A stretch of DNA of 64,000 nucleotides. Origin: Planctomycetes bacterium UBA7888. GTDB taxonomy: Bacteria > Planctomycetota > UBA1135. Every line of letters begins with the position of its first letter. Position 1 is the stretch's first letter. This document shows, in pieces, positions 44,289 through 53,071 of this stretch. The notes beneath the pieces were generated by a model, which searched no databases, was not told where the DNA came from, and saw only the letters and a list, made by a program, of their open reading frames with translations. The DNA lies in assembly GCA_002500505.1 (NCBI GenBank), contig DLRM01000039.1:533-64532 (forward strand), read 5' to 3'. A program made the translations under genes and the position numbers.

Positions 44289-46130
44289 ATGGAAAAGAAG
44301 TTCGATGTCCTCGTAGTTGGCGGAGGTCATGCCGGTGCGGAAGCCGCCTATGCGGCCGCCCGGATGGGACATTCAGTTGGGTTGGTGACCCATGACTCAC
44401 GTTCTATTGGAAGGATGTCTTGCAATCCAGCAATCGGGGGAGTTGGTAAGGGGCAGCTCGCCCGAGAGATTGATGCTTTGGGTGGATTGATGGGCGTTGC
44501 CGCAGACGCTTCTGGGATTCAATTTCGCTTATTGAACACAAGCAAAGGTCGTGCCGTGCAATCTCCAAGAGCTCAATGTTGTCGCCTTAGCTATGAGGAG
44601 AGAGTGCAGGAAGTGCTAGAGAACTCCTCTGAGATTGAATTTATTGACGCGGAAGCGAGTCATCTTCTTTTCAATGAGAGCAGAGAAGTGCGCGGACTGG
44701 GTTTGAGTAACGGAAGCCAGCTCCATGCTCCGACCGTAGTTCTTTGCACGGGTACCTTTTTGGACGGGGTTCTGTTTACGGGTTTGGAGCAATGTTCGGG
44801 AGGCAGGGTGGGGGAAGCCGCTTCTGATGCTTTATCCCTTTCTCTTTCCAAGCTTGGTTTGCCAGTAGGCAGATTGAAAACTGGAACCCCACCTCGACTG
44901 GCTGCCGATTCTGTGGACTATGCGGTGATGGAAGAGCAACCTGGCGACCCAACCCCAGTCCCCTTTTCTTTCCTGACTGACTCGATTGACCGCGAACAAA
45001 TTTCTTGTTGGATTACGCGAACTAATTCGAGGACTCATCAGATTGTTAGGGAGAATCTTCAATTTGCCCCAATGTATACGGGGCGCATTGAAGGGAAAGG
45101 GCCTCGGTATTGCCCATCTTTGGAAGACAAGGTTGTTCGATTTCAAGACCGCGGGCAACACACCGTTTTCTTAGAGCCAGAAGGCATTGATTCCAATGTC
45201 CTTTATGCAAATGGCATTTCGACGAGCTTGCCGGTTGAGGCTCAAAACGAATTCGTGCGGTCCATTCCTGGTCTTGAAAAAGCCAAGATTGTTCAACCAG
45301 GGTATGCCGTTGAATACACTTTTGTTGCCCCTAGAGTCCTTCGGCCTAACTTGGAAGTTGATCAGTATCCCGGACTTTTCCTTGCTGGACAGATTTGTGG
45401 CACAAGTGGTTACGAGGAGGCCGCCGCTCAGGGATTGATGGCTGGATTGAATGCGGGATTGAAACTTCAAAAACGTGAACCCTTTATCTTGGGAAGGCAC
45501 GAGGCTTACATCGGGGTTTTGATTGACGACTTGGTGGTCTCGGACCCCTCGGAGCCATATCGGATGTTTACAAGTCGTGCTGAGCATCGACTTCTATTGC
45601 GCCATGACACCGCCGACCGCCGCCTGACCCCCATGGCACAGAAGCTAGGTGTCGTTTCTCAGAACCGCTACGGAAGAATGGAGTCTCGTTTGGCTCGCCT
45701 TGCCGAAGCGAAGGAGTGGCTGCAGAAAACTCCTGTCCCTGAGACATCCTCGACACCTTCTTCGCCCAAACGTTTAGTGGATTTGCTCCGCCGGACGGAC
45801 ACCGGAATCGATTCCATTCAAGAAACTCTAAAACTCCCTCAAGAATTAGGATTGTCTGATGAGGAATGGAGAATTCTCGAAGCTGACATCCTTTATGAAG
45901 GCTATGTGAAGCGCCAACAGGAGTGGGTCGAAGGAAGCCGGGAACGAGAAAAGGCTTCTATCCCCGACGGATTCGATTTCCAGGCAGTGCGCGGGTTGCG
46001 CAACGAAGCCAAAGAATGCCTCAGCCGTTTTCAGCCAGCTACCCTCGGTGCGGCTGGCCGCTTGGCGGGCATTAGCCCGTCTGATGTAGCCCTAATGGAG
46101 GTTGCTCTCAGACGGGAGAATTACCTGTAA
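44289..46130 (+). CDS. mnmG: MnmG, tRNA U34 carboxymethylaminomethyl-modification enzyme
   Basis: 613 residues. The N-terminal FAD-binding motif is VVGGGHAGAEAAYAAARMG, followed by the signature MSCNPAIGGVGKGQLAREIDALGG. The later signatures LKTGTPPRL and GQICGTSGYEEAAAQGLMAG are intact. With MnmE it installs the cmnm5 group at the wobble uridine of several tRNAs. No mnmE lies nearby. Its last 23 bases overlap the convergent purC gene. Confidence 0.96.
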   Translation: MEKKFDVLVVGGGHAGAEAAYAAARMGHSVGLVTHDSRSIGRMSCNPAIGGVGKGQLAREIDALGGLMGVAADASGIQFRLLNTSKGRAVQSPRAQCCRLSYEERVQEVLENSSEIEFIDAEASHLLFNESREVRGLGLSNGSQLHAPTVVLCTGTFLDGVLFTGLEQCSGGRVGEAASDALSLSLSKLGLPVGRLKTGTPPRLAADSVDYAVMEEQPGDPTPVPFSFLTDSIDREQISCWITRTNSRTHQIVRENLQFAPMYTGRIEGKGPRYCPSLEDKVVRFQDRGQHTVFLEPEGIDSNVLYANGISTSLPVEAQNEFVRSIPGLEKAKIVQPGYAVEYTFVAPRVLRPNLEVDQYPGLFLAGQICGTSGYEEAAAQGLMAGLNAGLKLQKREPFILGRHEAYIGVLIDDLVVSDPSEPYRMFTSRAEHRLLLRHDTADRRLTPMAQKLGVVSQNRYGRMESRLARLAEAKEWLQKTPVPETSSTPSSPKRLVDLLRRTDTGIDSIQETLKLPQELGLSDEEWRILEADILYEGYVKRQQEWVEGSREREKASIPDGFDFQAVRGLRNEAKECLSRFQPATLGAAGRLAGISPSDVALMEVALRRENYL

Positions 46131-47037
46131 GGATTTCGCAGATTTCCAGGTAGCGGCTTCGCGTTTGGGTAATCACTTCAGCTGGAATCGTCGGAGGAGG
46201 TGGCTTGCGATTCCAATCCGTCAAGGAACGCAGATAGGCTCGGACAATCTCTTTGTCGAAGCTCGGTGGTTCGGCACCCTCGACCACCTCGTTTTCAGGC
46301 CAGTAGCGAGAACTGTCCGGGGTCATAACCTCATCAATCAAGACGAGCTTTCCGTCAATGCGGCCAAATTCAAATTTTGTGTCGGCCAGAAGAACCCCTT
46401 TTGAAGATGCGGTGTTTGCAGCTTCTTTGAAAATTTTGAGAGCGACTTCGTGAATTAAGGCGGCATCCTCCTCCGAACCAATCAACTCAACGGCCTCCGC
46501 CCAGGTGATAGGCTCATCTATTTCCGCCTTGGTGGTCGGAGTATGGAGAACCTCTGGAAGGCGAGAAGATTTTTGAAGGCCCGTAGGGAGTTGGTGCTCC
46601 CAGAGGGATCCATTGGCTTCATATTCCCGCCAACCCGAACCGGCAAGGAAAGCACGAAGGACAATCTCGACATTGACTCTTTCGGCACGCCGCGTCCAAG
46701 TCGCACGACCGCGAAGGGCGTCATGGAATTCTTGGGGAAGGTCCGGAATTTCGGATGGCTCAACCGTAACTCTTGCAGCGGGGATTAAGTCCGAGACCTG
46801 GTTCAGCCAGTACTCGGTGATATGGGTGAGAACTCGACCTCGGTCTGGAACCGTCTCTTCCATGACCACATCGAAAGCGCTAAGGCGATCGGTCGCAACC
46901 ATCAGCATGTGGTCTGGGTGGTTGGGGTGTTGATACAGGTCACGTACCTTGCCTTTGTAGAAAAAATCCCAGCCTGGAATCTCTAATCCACCAGCGTAAC
47001 CAGGAGAAAGGGCTGTTGAAGGGGAGGGGCAGCTCAT
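46108..47037 (-). CDS. purC: SAICAR synthase
   Basis: 309 residues from the ATG at 47037. Phosphoribosylaminoimidazole-succinocarboxamide synthase joins CAIR to aspartate in purine synthesis. Recognised by FYKGKVRDLYQ, DRLSAFDVVMEETVPDRGRVLT, VEIVLRAFLAGSGWREY, and LADTKFEFGRIDGKLVLIDEVMTPDSSRYW spread in order. Length fits the longer bacterial form. The ATG at 47037 is preferred over 47073, because TAGAAT lies 7 nt upstream of the former and the latter would reach almost to the aroA start. Confidence 0.95.
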   Translation of the reverse strand: MSCPSPSTALSPGYAGGLEIPGWDFFYKGKVRDLYQHPNHPDHMLMVATDRLSAFDVVMEETVPDRGRVLTHITEYWLNQVSDLIPAARVTVEPSEIPDLPQEFHDALRGRATWTRRAERVNVEIVLRAFLAGSGWREYEANGSLWEHQLPTGLQKSSRLPEVLHTPTTKAEIDEPITWAEAVELIGSEEDAALIHEVALKIFKEAANTASSKGVLLADTKFEFGRIDGKLVLIDEVMTPDSSRYWPENEVVEGAEPPSFDKEIVRAYLRSLTDWNRKPPPPTIPAEVITQTRSRYLEICEILTGNSPV

Positions 47038-47044
47038 GACGCAG

Positions 47045-47050
47045 ATTCTA
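47045..47050 (-). promoter_or_regulatory. Probable -10 element of purC
   Basis: On the minus strand TAGAAT ends 7 nt before the purC ATG at 47037. It lies in the 39-nt gap between the divergent purC and aroA start codons, with no clear -35. Confidence 0.45.
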
Positions 47051-47063
47051 GCGAGCGCACCCT

Positions 47064-47069
47064 TAAACT
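47064..47069 (+). promoter_or_regulatory. Possible -10 element of aroA
   Basis: TAAACT ends 7 nt before the aroA GTG at 47077. It faces away from the purC -10 element in the same short gap. Confidence 0.35.
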
Positions 47070-47076
47070 TCATAGT

Positions 47077-48276
47077 GTGCCGCCCTTATCCCCTAAAGTT
47101 CCGATTCAGCTGCCTGGATGCAAATCAGCTTCTGCACGCGCTTTGGTTCTTTCCGCGATTAGTGAGGGGGCCTGGTGCCTCCGTGGCCTGAGTGAATGTG
47201 AGGACACGACTTATTTGAAGAGAGCTCTTCGGGCTTGGGGAGCATCTTTTTCCTCCTCTCAAGAAGGGCTAGAGGTCAGGGGGTGGGATGGAGTCCCGCC
47301 AAGCACCTCGGCTCTTTTGGATGCAGGCGAAGCGGCGACAAACCTGCGTTTCCTTCTTGCCTTGGCAGGCCTTTCTGAAGGGCCAATCCTTTTGTCCGGA
47401 AGTGACGCTCTCATGAGGAGACCTCACGGACCTCTTCTAGATTTTTTACAGCAAAAAGGGTGTGAAATTCGTTTCTTTCAAAAAGAGGGGAGGAAGTGCA
47501 TCGAAGTTTCAGGCGGCCCCCTTTCAGGCGGAGAGTGGGTAGGGCCGGGCGAGTTGAGCAGTCAATTTCTTTCCGGTCTAGCCCTTGCTGCAAAGGCGCG
47601 GGGTGATGTGCAGTTAATCCTCCCAGAGGAAAGAGTCTCCTCCGGCTATTTCAAGATGACCCAAGATATGATTTCGAATTTTTCGGAATTGAGCCAGCGT
47701 GGAGAACGGTGTTTTTCAATACCTGCTGACGCTTCTGGGGCGACCTTCTTTTTGGTTGCTCTGTGTCTTCATGGCGGGGAACTTGTTTTTGAGCGCGAAT
47801 GGAGTGATGAACATCCTGAAGCTTCGGTCGGTCGCTGGCTTGTCGGCGAAGGTCTTTTGGAGGCCGAAGGCACCATGTGGAAATCAACAGGGAAAGTCCC
47901 TGAGCGGGCTCTGAGCTTAAACATCGATGCATTTCCCGATGCGGGTCCAGCTTTAGCCATCCTTGCGGCATCTCTTCCATCTGGAATTTTGTTTTGTGGG
48001 CTTGGCCGCTTAAAAATCAAGGAGTCGGACCGCTTTGACGGCATGATACGCTTGGCACAATCGGCTGGTGGAGAAGTGGTGGTCAAAGGAGAGGACACTC
48101 TTCACATCACCCTCCTGCCTTCCTCGACGAAGCTCCAAGAGCCCTTCGATTCTTCTGGTGACCACCGCTTGGCAATGGCCGCAGGGATTGCTGGTCTTGA
48201 GGTTCAAAATCCAAGTTGCGTCAGCAAGTCCTTTCCTCGATTTTGGGAGGAGTTTGCGGCTTGTATGCGCTCTTGA
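47077..48276 (+). CDS. aroA: EPSP synthase (3-phosphoshikimate 1-carboxyvinyltransferase)
   Basis: 399 residues with a GTG start at 47077. The enzyme joins shikimate-3-phosphate and PEP in the chorismate pathway. Substrate-binding motifs are recognisable though divergent: LPGCKSASARALVLSA (usually PGDKSISHRA), DAGEAATNLRFLLAL, the catalytic aspartate in IDAFPDAGPALAILAA, the catalytic glutamate in LKIKESDRF, SSGDHRLAMAAGIAG and the C-terminal KSFPRFWEEF. It is the divergent partner of purC. galE follows after 58 nt. Confidence 0.9.
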   Translation: MPPLSPKVPIQLPGCKSASARALVLSAISEGAWCLRGLSECEDTTYLKRALRAWGASFSSSQEGLEVRGWDGVPPSTSALLDAGEAATNLRFLLALAGLSEGPILLSGSDALMRRPHGPLLDFLQQKGCEIRFFQKEGRKCIEVSGGPLSGGEWVGPGELSSQFLSGLALAAKARGDVQLILPEERVSSGYFKMTQDMISNFSELSQRGERCFSIPADASGATFFLVALCLHGGELVFEREWSDEHPEASVGRWLVGEGLLEAEGTMWKSTGKVPERALSLNIDAFPDAGPALAILAASLPSGILFCGLGRLKIKESDRFDGMIRLAQSAGGEVVVKGEDTLHITLLPSSTKLQEPFDSSGDHRLAMAAGIAGLEVQNPSCVSKSFPRFWEEFAACMRS

Positions 48277-48334
48277 ATCTAATAGGCTATGGTGTTCCTT
48301 GCAGAACGCATCTTCCCCCAAGAGAAACGAAGTC

Positions 48335-49309
48335 ATGAAAATCTTAGTTACTGGAGGTTGTGGTTACATCGGTAGTGTCACAGCCAGATTCCTCCGGAAT
48401 AACGGTCATGAGGTCACCGTAGTGGACAACCTCTCCGAAGGCCATCGAGGCGCTTGGGATGGTGAGTTCCATGAGTTGGAACTTCTCGATCGGGAGGCAG
48501 TTCATCATTTTCTGGATGGCCACCAGTTTGAGGGTGTGATTCATTTTGCTGCTCGCGCTTATGTTGGAGAAAGTGTGGAACAGCCTTTGCGTTATTGGCG
48601 CGCGAATGTGGTCCCCGTTATTTTTCTCTGCGAACAATTAGAGGGAGTTCCCTTTGTGTTTAGTTCTACTTGCGCAACTTACGGAGTCCCAATGACGGAG
48701 ACTCTTTCTGAAGATCATCCGAAAAATCCTGTCAACCCTTATGGGAATACGAAGCTGGCCGTGGAGCGATTATTAAGAGATCGAGACTTGGCTGGACACG
48801 GTTCTTATGCGGCTCTTCGTTATTTCAACGCCTCGGGAGCTGAACCAGATGCCAGTCACGGCGAAGCTCATCACCCCGAGACCCATTTGATTCCTTTGGC
48901 TGTTCAAGCAGCACTTGGACAGCACGGTCCACTGACTGTTTTTGGAACCGATTGGGACACTCCTGATGGCACTTGCATCCGGGATTACGTTCATGTCTTG
49001 GACTTGGCTTCGGCCCACTTGGCCGCCTTGAAACGATTGGTTGGTGGCGGGGCCTCTGGTGCGTGGAATATTGGGACGGGAGTTGGGGTGAGTGTGAGAG
49101 AAATCCTCGATTCGGTTGGGCGCACTACAGGAAGTGACGTCCCATTCATCGAGGGCGAGCGGCGAGACGGCGATCCTTCCATGCTTGTCGCCAATCCGGC
49201 TTTGGCAAAGGCTGAATTGAGTTGGGAAGCGGAATGGACTCAACTCGACACCCTGATAGAAACTGCAGTCCAGTGGCATCGAGCTCATCCCCAAGGGTAT
49301 TCCGAATAA
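48335..49309 (+). CDS. galE: UDP-glucose 4-epimerase
   Basis: 324 residues from the ATG at 48335, preceded by a purine-rich ribosome-binding site (GAGAAACGAAG). The NAD-binding motif is GGCGYIGSVTARFL, the catalytic serine/threonine region is FSSTCATYG, and YxxxK is YGNTKLAVE. It interconverts UDP-glucose and UDP-galactose for envelope glycans or galactose use. Longer in-frame readings run inside aroA and are rejected. The stop overlaps the start of the following M28 gene (TAATG), opening a long run of coupled genes. Confidence 0.93.
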   Translation: MKILVTGGCGYIGSVTARFLRNNGHEVTVVDNLSEGHRGAWDGEFHELELLDREAVHHFLDGHQFEGVIHFAARAYVGESVEQPLRYWRANVVPVIFLCEQLEGVPFVFSSTCATYGVPMTETLSEDHPKNPVNPYGNTKLAVERLLRDRDLAGHGSYAALRYFNASGAEPDASHGEAHHPETHLIPLAVQAALGQHGPLTVFGTDWDTPDGTCIRDYVHVLDLASAHLAALKRLVGGGASGAWNIGTGVGVSVREILDSVGRTTGSDVPFIEGERRDGDPSMLVANPALAKAELSWEAEWTQLDTLIETAVQWHRAHPQGYSE

Positions 49310-50847
49310 TGTTTGTTCCACTCTTCCTTCTCATTCCCCTTCAGGCCCCCGCTGAAGGTTTGGAATTCGCGATTGAAACGATCACCGTCGAAGAATGCTC
49401 CGAGCATGTTGCTTACCTCGCGAGCCCTGAACTGGAGGGGCGAGGGACAGGCTCTCCTGGATTTGAGAAAGCTGCCCTTTATGTTGAGGAACATTTGCGC
49501 GCTTTGCGGTTGGAGCCTGCTGGCGAGGAAGGGAGCTATCGACTTCCATGGGGAATGGATTCTCTTGTTGCTCCAAAATCTGTGCTCACTTGGACTGACT
49601 CCAAAAAGAAAGAGTTTGCGGTTGAAAGTGGAAAAGCGCTTACCCCTGTCATTGGCTCCCGATCGGGCGGCGTTCGCGCTGAAGCCGTATTTGTTGGCTT
49701 TGCTGTGGATGCTCGAAACGAGCGTTGGCAGGATCTCCCAGAAAAGAAAGTTAAGGGGAAAATCGTATTTGCCTTCACTCGCGAGCCACATGCTGACAAC
49801 CCTAAGTCAAAGACTTTTGATGGCGATAAACCAACTAAGTATTCGAGATTTACGGAAAAGGTGAAATCCGCTTACCGGTCTGGCGCAAAGGCGCTTGTGA
49901 TTGTTCCGGATCCTGCGGCATTTCCTGACACAACCTCAGCCCTTCCTGGAATGTTGCCGGTGCCTTTGTTTGGCGGGATGGGCTTGGAGCAAATTAACAA
50001 GCGCTCTCCTTGGCCTTCTATTCCTGTGATGTCTTTGTCTTTAGATGTGGCGAGTGAAATTTTTGGAACGGACTTGAAAGATTATTACGAAAGTTTGAAA
50101 AAGAAACGTCGGCCAAAACTGTTAAAGGCACCCCGGAACGTGGAGGTGGAGTGCGATGTTGAGTGGGGCCTTGAGAAAAGAGAGTATGACAACTTGGGCG
50201 CTTGGATTCGTGGAACGGATGAAAGCGGTGAAGCTTTAATCCTTGGCGCTCATCTAGACCATGTTGGAATGAATTACTCCGGAGTTTTCTGGGGTTCCCC
50301 CAGTGCTCTTCATCCTGGCGCGGATGACAACGCGAGTGGAAGCTCTGCTCTTCTTGAGGTTGCGGAAGCTCTTGCCGGGACGAAGCCCAAAACAGACATT
50401 CTTTTGCTGTGGTTCTCCGGCGAGGAACTCGGGCTTTTAGGTTCCCGGGCCTATTGTCGCGAGCCTGTCCATCCACTCGAGGAAACTGTGGCGATGCTAA
50501 ACATGGACCAGATTGCCCGAACAAGCCCTAAGAGCATGAATATTGGAGGATTGTGGAGTCAGCCAAAGCTCTTGAAAACCATTAAGAAGCTCCATAAGCG
50601 AATTCAAAATCCACTGAAGTTAGATGTGGAATACGGCCGCGATTTGTTTACTCGTAGCGACCACTACTCTTTCCACGAAAAGGGAGTTCCGGCCCTCTTC
50701 TTTTTTGAAGGGAACATTGCCGATAACCCTGTCTATCACAAACCTGGTGATGTGCCCGAGAGCATTGCTTATGAAAAAATGACTTGGGTAGCGCGGGAGT
50801 TTTTGGCTCTTGCGTGGGTTTTCGCTTTTGACGGGGTTCGCTTTTGA
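49309..50847 (+). CDS. Exported M28-family peptidase
   Basis: 512 residues from the ATG at 49309, with a signal peptide (FVPLFLLIPLQAPA). The zinc-site motifs LGAHLDHVG, GADDNASGSS, SGEELGLLGS, MLNMDQIAR and RSDHYSFHEKGVPALFFF are complete. An inserted PA-like domain lies at about 100-260. It shares the opening plan (VAYLASPELEGRGTGSPG) with the paralogue at 20934-22670 but has no PDZ domain and no lipobox. It is followed by a PBP4-type carboxypeptidase with a 4-base overlap. Confidence 0.92.
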   Translation: MFVPLFLLIPLQAPAEGLEFAIETITVEECSEHVAYLASPELEGRGTGSPGFEKAALYVEEHLRALRLEPAGEEGSYRLPWGMDSLVAPKSVLTWTDSKKKEFAVESGKALTPVIGSRSGGVRAEAVFVGFAVDARNERWQDLPEKKVKGKIVFAFTREPHADNPKSKTFDGDKPTKYSRFTEKVKSAYRSGAKALVIVPDPAAFPDTTSALPGMLPVPLFGGMGLEQINKRSPWPSIPVMSLSLDVASEIFGTDLKDYYESLKKKRRPKLLKAPRNVEVECDVEWGLEKREYDNLGAWIRGTDESGEALILGAHLDHVGMNYSGVFWGSPSALHPGADDNASGSSALLEVAEALAGTKPKTDILLLWFSGEELGLLGSRAYCREPVHPLEETVAMLNMDQIARTSPKSMNIGGLWSQPKLLKTIKKLHKRIQNPLKLDVEYGRDLFTRSDHYSFHEKGVPALFFFEGNIADNPVYHKPGDVPESIAYEKMTWVAREFLALAWVFAFDGVRF

Positions 50848-52238
50848 CTCTCTTGCTGAGGTCTTTGCCGGTTTTTATTCTCCTTGCCATCCCGCTCTGG
50901 GGTCAGGACCCTGTCATTCGTCCAGTTGATGCAGAACAGGGGATTGAAGTAGCGGCTTTGGTTCAGGATTTGCAAGGAAATGTTATTTGGGAATATCAAT
51001 CGGACAAGGCGATGGTCCTTGCCTCAAATACAAAATTATTTACAACAGCAGCGGCTCTTCTTCGCTTGGGACCGTCCTATCGGTGGCGCACTAAGGTGTT
51101 TCTTTCCGAAAACCAATTGACTATCGTTGGGGGAGGGGACCCATCCCTCCGGGAAACTCCCGCAGGAAATTATGGTGAGAAGCTATTGGATGGGATTGCT
51201 GCAAAACTAAAGCAAAGGGGGGTGACGTCTGTACCCGAGCTTCTCCTCGACAACTCCTTTTTTCAAGGAGCTCAAAGGCATGCATTGTGGCCAGAGGAAC
51301 AATGGCAGAATGTTTGGTGCGCTCCGATATCGGCGTTGGCCGTTGAAGGGAATTGTCTTTCTGTCAGTGTCAAAGGACGAAAGCTTGTTTTTCAGCCTGC
51401 CTTGAAACCTGCGTTGAAAATCAATTCTAGAGACACTGGACGAGGGAAGGGATTGTCCGCTTGGTGGGAAGGTGATTTCTCTCTTGCCGTCCGTGGCGAC
51501 CTTCGGAGAAATGGAGAAATTCGCTTGGCGGTCAAAGACTCTAGAGAGGTTTTTGCCCTCTGGGCCCAAGAAGGGCTTCGCAAACGTGGAGTGCTGCTTC
51601 CCAAGTTTCGGTGGGCCGCAGACGAAAGCGTGCGTCATCCTGGAGAGCTCGTACTTGAGTTTCATTCTGGTTGGACTCTTGCCGAGGCTCTTGCTGTGGC
51701 CAATAAGGATAGTGACAACTATGTCACCGAAGTTCTTATGCGGACTCTTGCTGCTGAGTCTGGATTTCCAGCTGATTTTTCTGGCGGAGCCCAAGCCGTT
51801 CGTGCTGCTCTTCAACAAAGTGGCTGGACTCCGAAGACTTTAAACCTGGCAGATGGGAGTGGCTTAGCCCGAGGCGGTGCTGGGCAAGGAAACGAAGCAT
51901 CCCCACGGGACCTTTGTTCTCTTTTGGCACACATGGCTCTTCAGGAAGAAGGAGCTACCTTTTTCGATTCGCTCCCCATTTCGGGCGCGGAGGGGAGTTC
52001 GAAGGGTTGGTTTCAGGAGCCGATTTTCCAACCATCCCGAGTTCATGCCAAAACTGGGTGGATTCATGGCGCCAGTTCTCTTTCCGGCTATCTTCTTGCA
52101 GGGGAAGATGACGTTCTTGTCTTTTCTTTTTTGGTGAATTATGTCCGAGATGGAAAGCCTCGCACCCACAACAACCGCTTTAAGAAAATGAGGGAGGCTG
52201 CTCTTCGAGAAGTCTTGAAGAAATGGAACCCTCGCTAA
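50844..52238 (+). CDS. dacB: D-alanyl-D-alanine carboxypeptidase/endopeptidase (PBP4-type, S13)
   Basis: 464 residues with a TTG start at 50844 and a signal peptide ending near LWGQ. The penicillin-binding triad is complete: Ser61-x-x-Lys64 in ASNTKLFTTAAALL, S-x-N in KDSDNYVTEVLMR, and K-T-G in HAKTGWIHGASSLSGY. The SxxK and SxN motifs are separated by the large insert typical of family S13. It trims or cuts peptidoglycan cross-links in the periplasm. It overlaps the upstream M28 gene by 4 bases and the next gene by 16. Its presence implies a peptidoglycan wall. Confidence 0.93.
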   Translation: MTLLLRSLPVFILLAIPLWGQDPVIRPVDAEQGIEVAALVQDLQGNVIWEYQSDKAMVLASNTKLFTTAAALLRLGPSYRWRTKVFLSENQLTIVGGGDPSLRETPAGNYGEKLLDGIAAKLKQRGVTSVPELLLDNSFFQGAQRHALWPEEQWQNVWCAPISALAVEGNCLSVSVKGRKLVFQPALKPALKINSRDTGRGKGLSAWWEGDFSLAVRGDLRRNGEIRLAVKDSREVFALWAQEGLRKRGVLLPKFRWAADESVRHPGELVLEFHSGWTLAEALAVANKDSDNYVTEVLMRTLAAESGFPADFSGGAQAVRAALQQSGWTPKTLNLADGSGLARGGAGQGNEASPRDLCSLLAHMALQEEGATFFDSLPISGAEGSSKGWFQEPIFQPSRVHAKTGWIHGASSLSGYLLAGEDDVLVFSFLVNYVRDGKPRTHNNRFKKMREAALREVLKKWNPR

Positions 52239-53071
52239 GCTCTGTCTTAGATTTTGCTCGCCAAATCGCTGAGGAGGCAGGTCAGCTTCTGATGCAAGGC
52301 CGGAGCCAGCTCCAAAGTGCTGATGTGGAGACCAAGTCCTCTGCGCGAGATTTGGTTACTCAAGTAGATCGTGATTGCGAAAGCTTTCTTGTCTCAAAAA
52401 TTCAAAGCCGATTCCCAAAGGATGAGATATTGGCCGAGGAAGGCGGACTCCGTCCTGGGGCGAACACCACAACCTGGTGTATTGACCCCCTGGATGGGAC
52501 CGTGAATTTTGTGCAAGGTTTGCCATTCTTTTCTGTTTCGATTGCCCGAATTTCAAATGGAAAACCTGATTTGGCGGTTGTGCATCTCCCTGTCTTGAAA
52601 GAAACTTTTTTTGCAACCCTCGGAGGGGGAGCCTATCTCAACGAATCTTCTATTCGAGTTTCCAGTAAAACCGAAACAATGGATTCTGTTTTGGCAACCG
52701 GCTTCCCTTACCGTCGAAACGAGCTAGCCGAAAACAATCTCGAAAATTTTAATCGAATGTTTCTTCAGGTTCGTGGGATTCGCCGGATGGGTTCTGCTGC
52801 AATCGACCTTGCTTATGTCGCCGCAGGCAAGTTGGACGCATTTTGGGAATTGCACCTAAGCCCTTGGGATGTCGCCGCAGGCGCGCTTCTTGTTACAGAG
52901 GCTCATGGGACCGTGGACACAATTGTTCCAGGAGGTGATTGGCTGCACGAAAAAAACATTCTTGCAGGCCCTTCTCAGCTGGTTGATGAGGTTCGGGAAA
53001 TCCTTCTTCGGGGTCGTGAACCGGACTACCCCAACCTGGGAGATTTAGACGCGGCTGAAAAGAAAGAATGA
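52223..53071 (+). CDS. Inositol-monophosphatase-family phosphatase
   Basis: 282 residues. Metal-binding motifs are present: DLVTQVDRDCESFL, ILAEEGG, WCIDPLDGTVNFVQGLPFF and, near the end, ELHLSPWDVAAGALLVTEA. The family (SuhB, CysQ, histidinol-phosphatase HisN and others) removes phosphate from small molecules with Mg2+. The substrate cannot be told from sequence. The stop overlaps the ATG of the UvrA-like gene by 4 bases. Confidence 0.9.
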   Translation: MEPSLSSVLDFARQIAEEAGQLLMQGRSQLQSADVETKSSARDLVTQVDRDCESFLVSKIQSRFPKDEILAEEGGLRPGANTTTWCIDPLDGTVNFVQGLPFFSVSIARISNGKPDLAVVHLPVLKETFFATLGGGAYLNESSIRVSSKTETMDSVLATGFPYRRNELAENNLENFNRMFLQVRGIRRMGSAAIDLAYVAAGKLDAFWELHLSPWDVAAGALLVTEAHGTVDTIVPGGDWLHEKNILAGPSQLVDEVREILLRGREPDYPNLGDLDAAEKKE

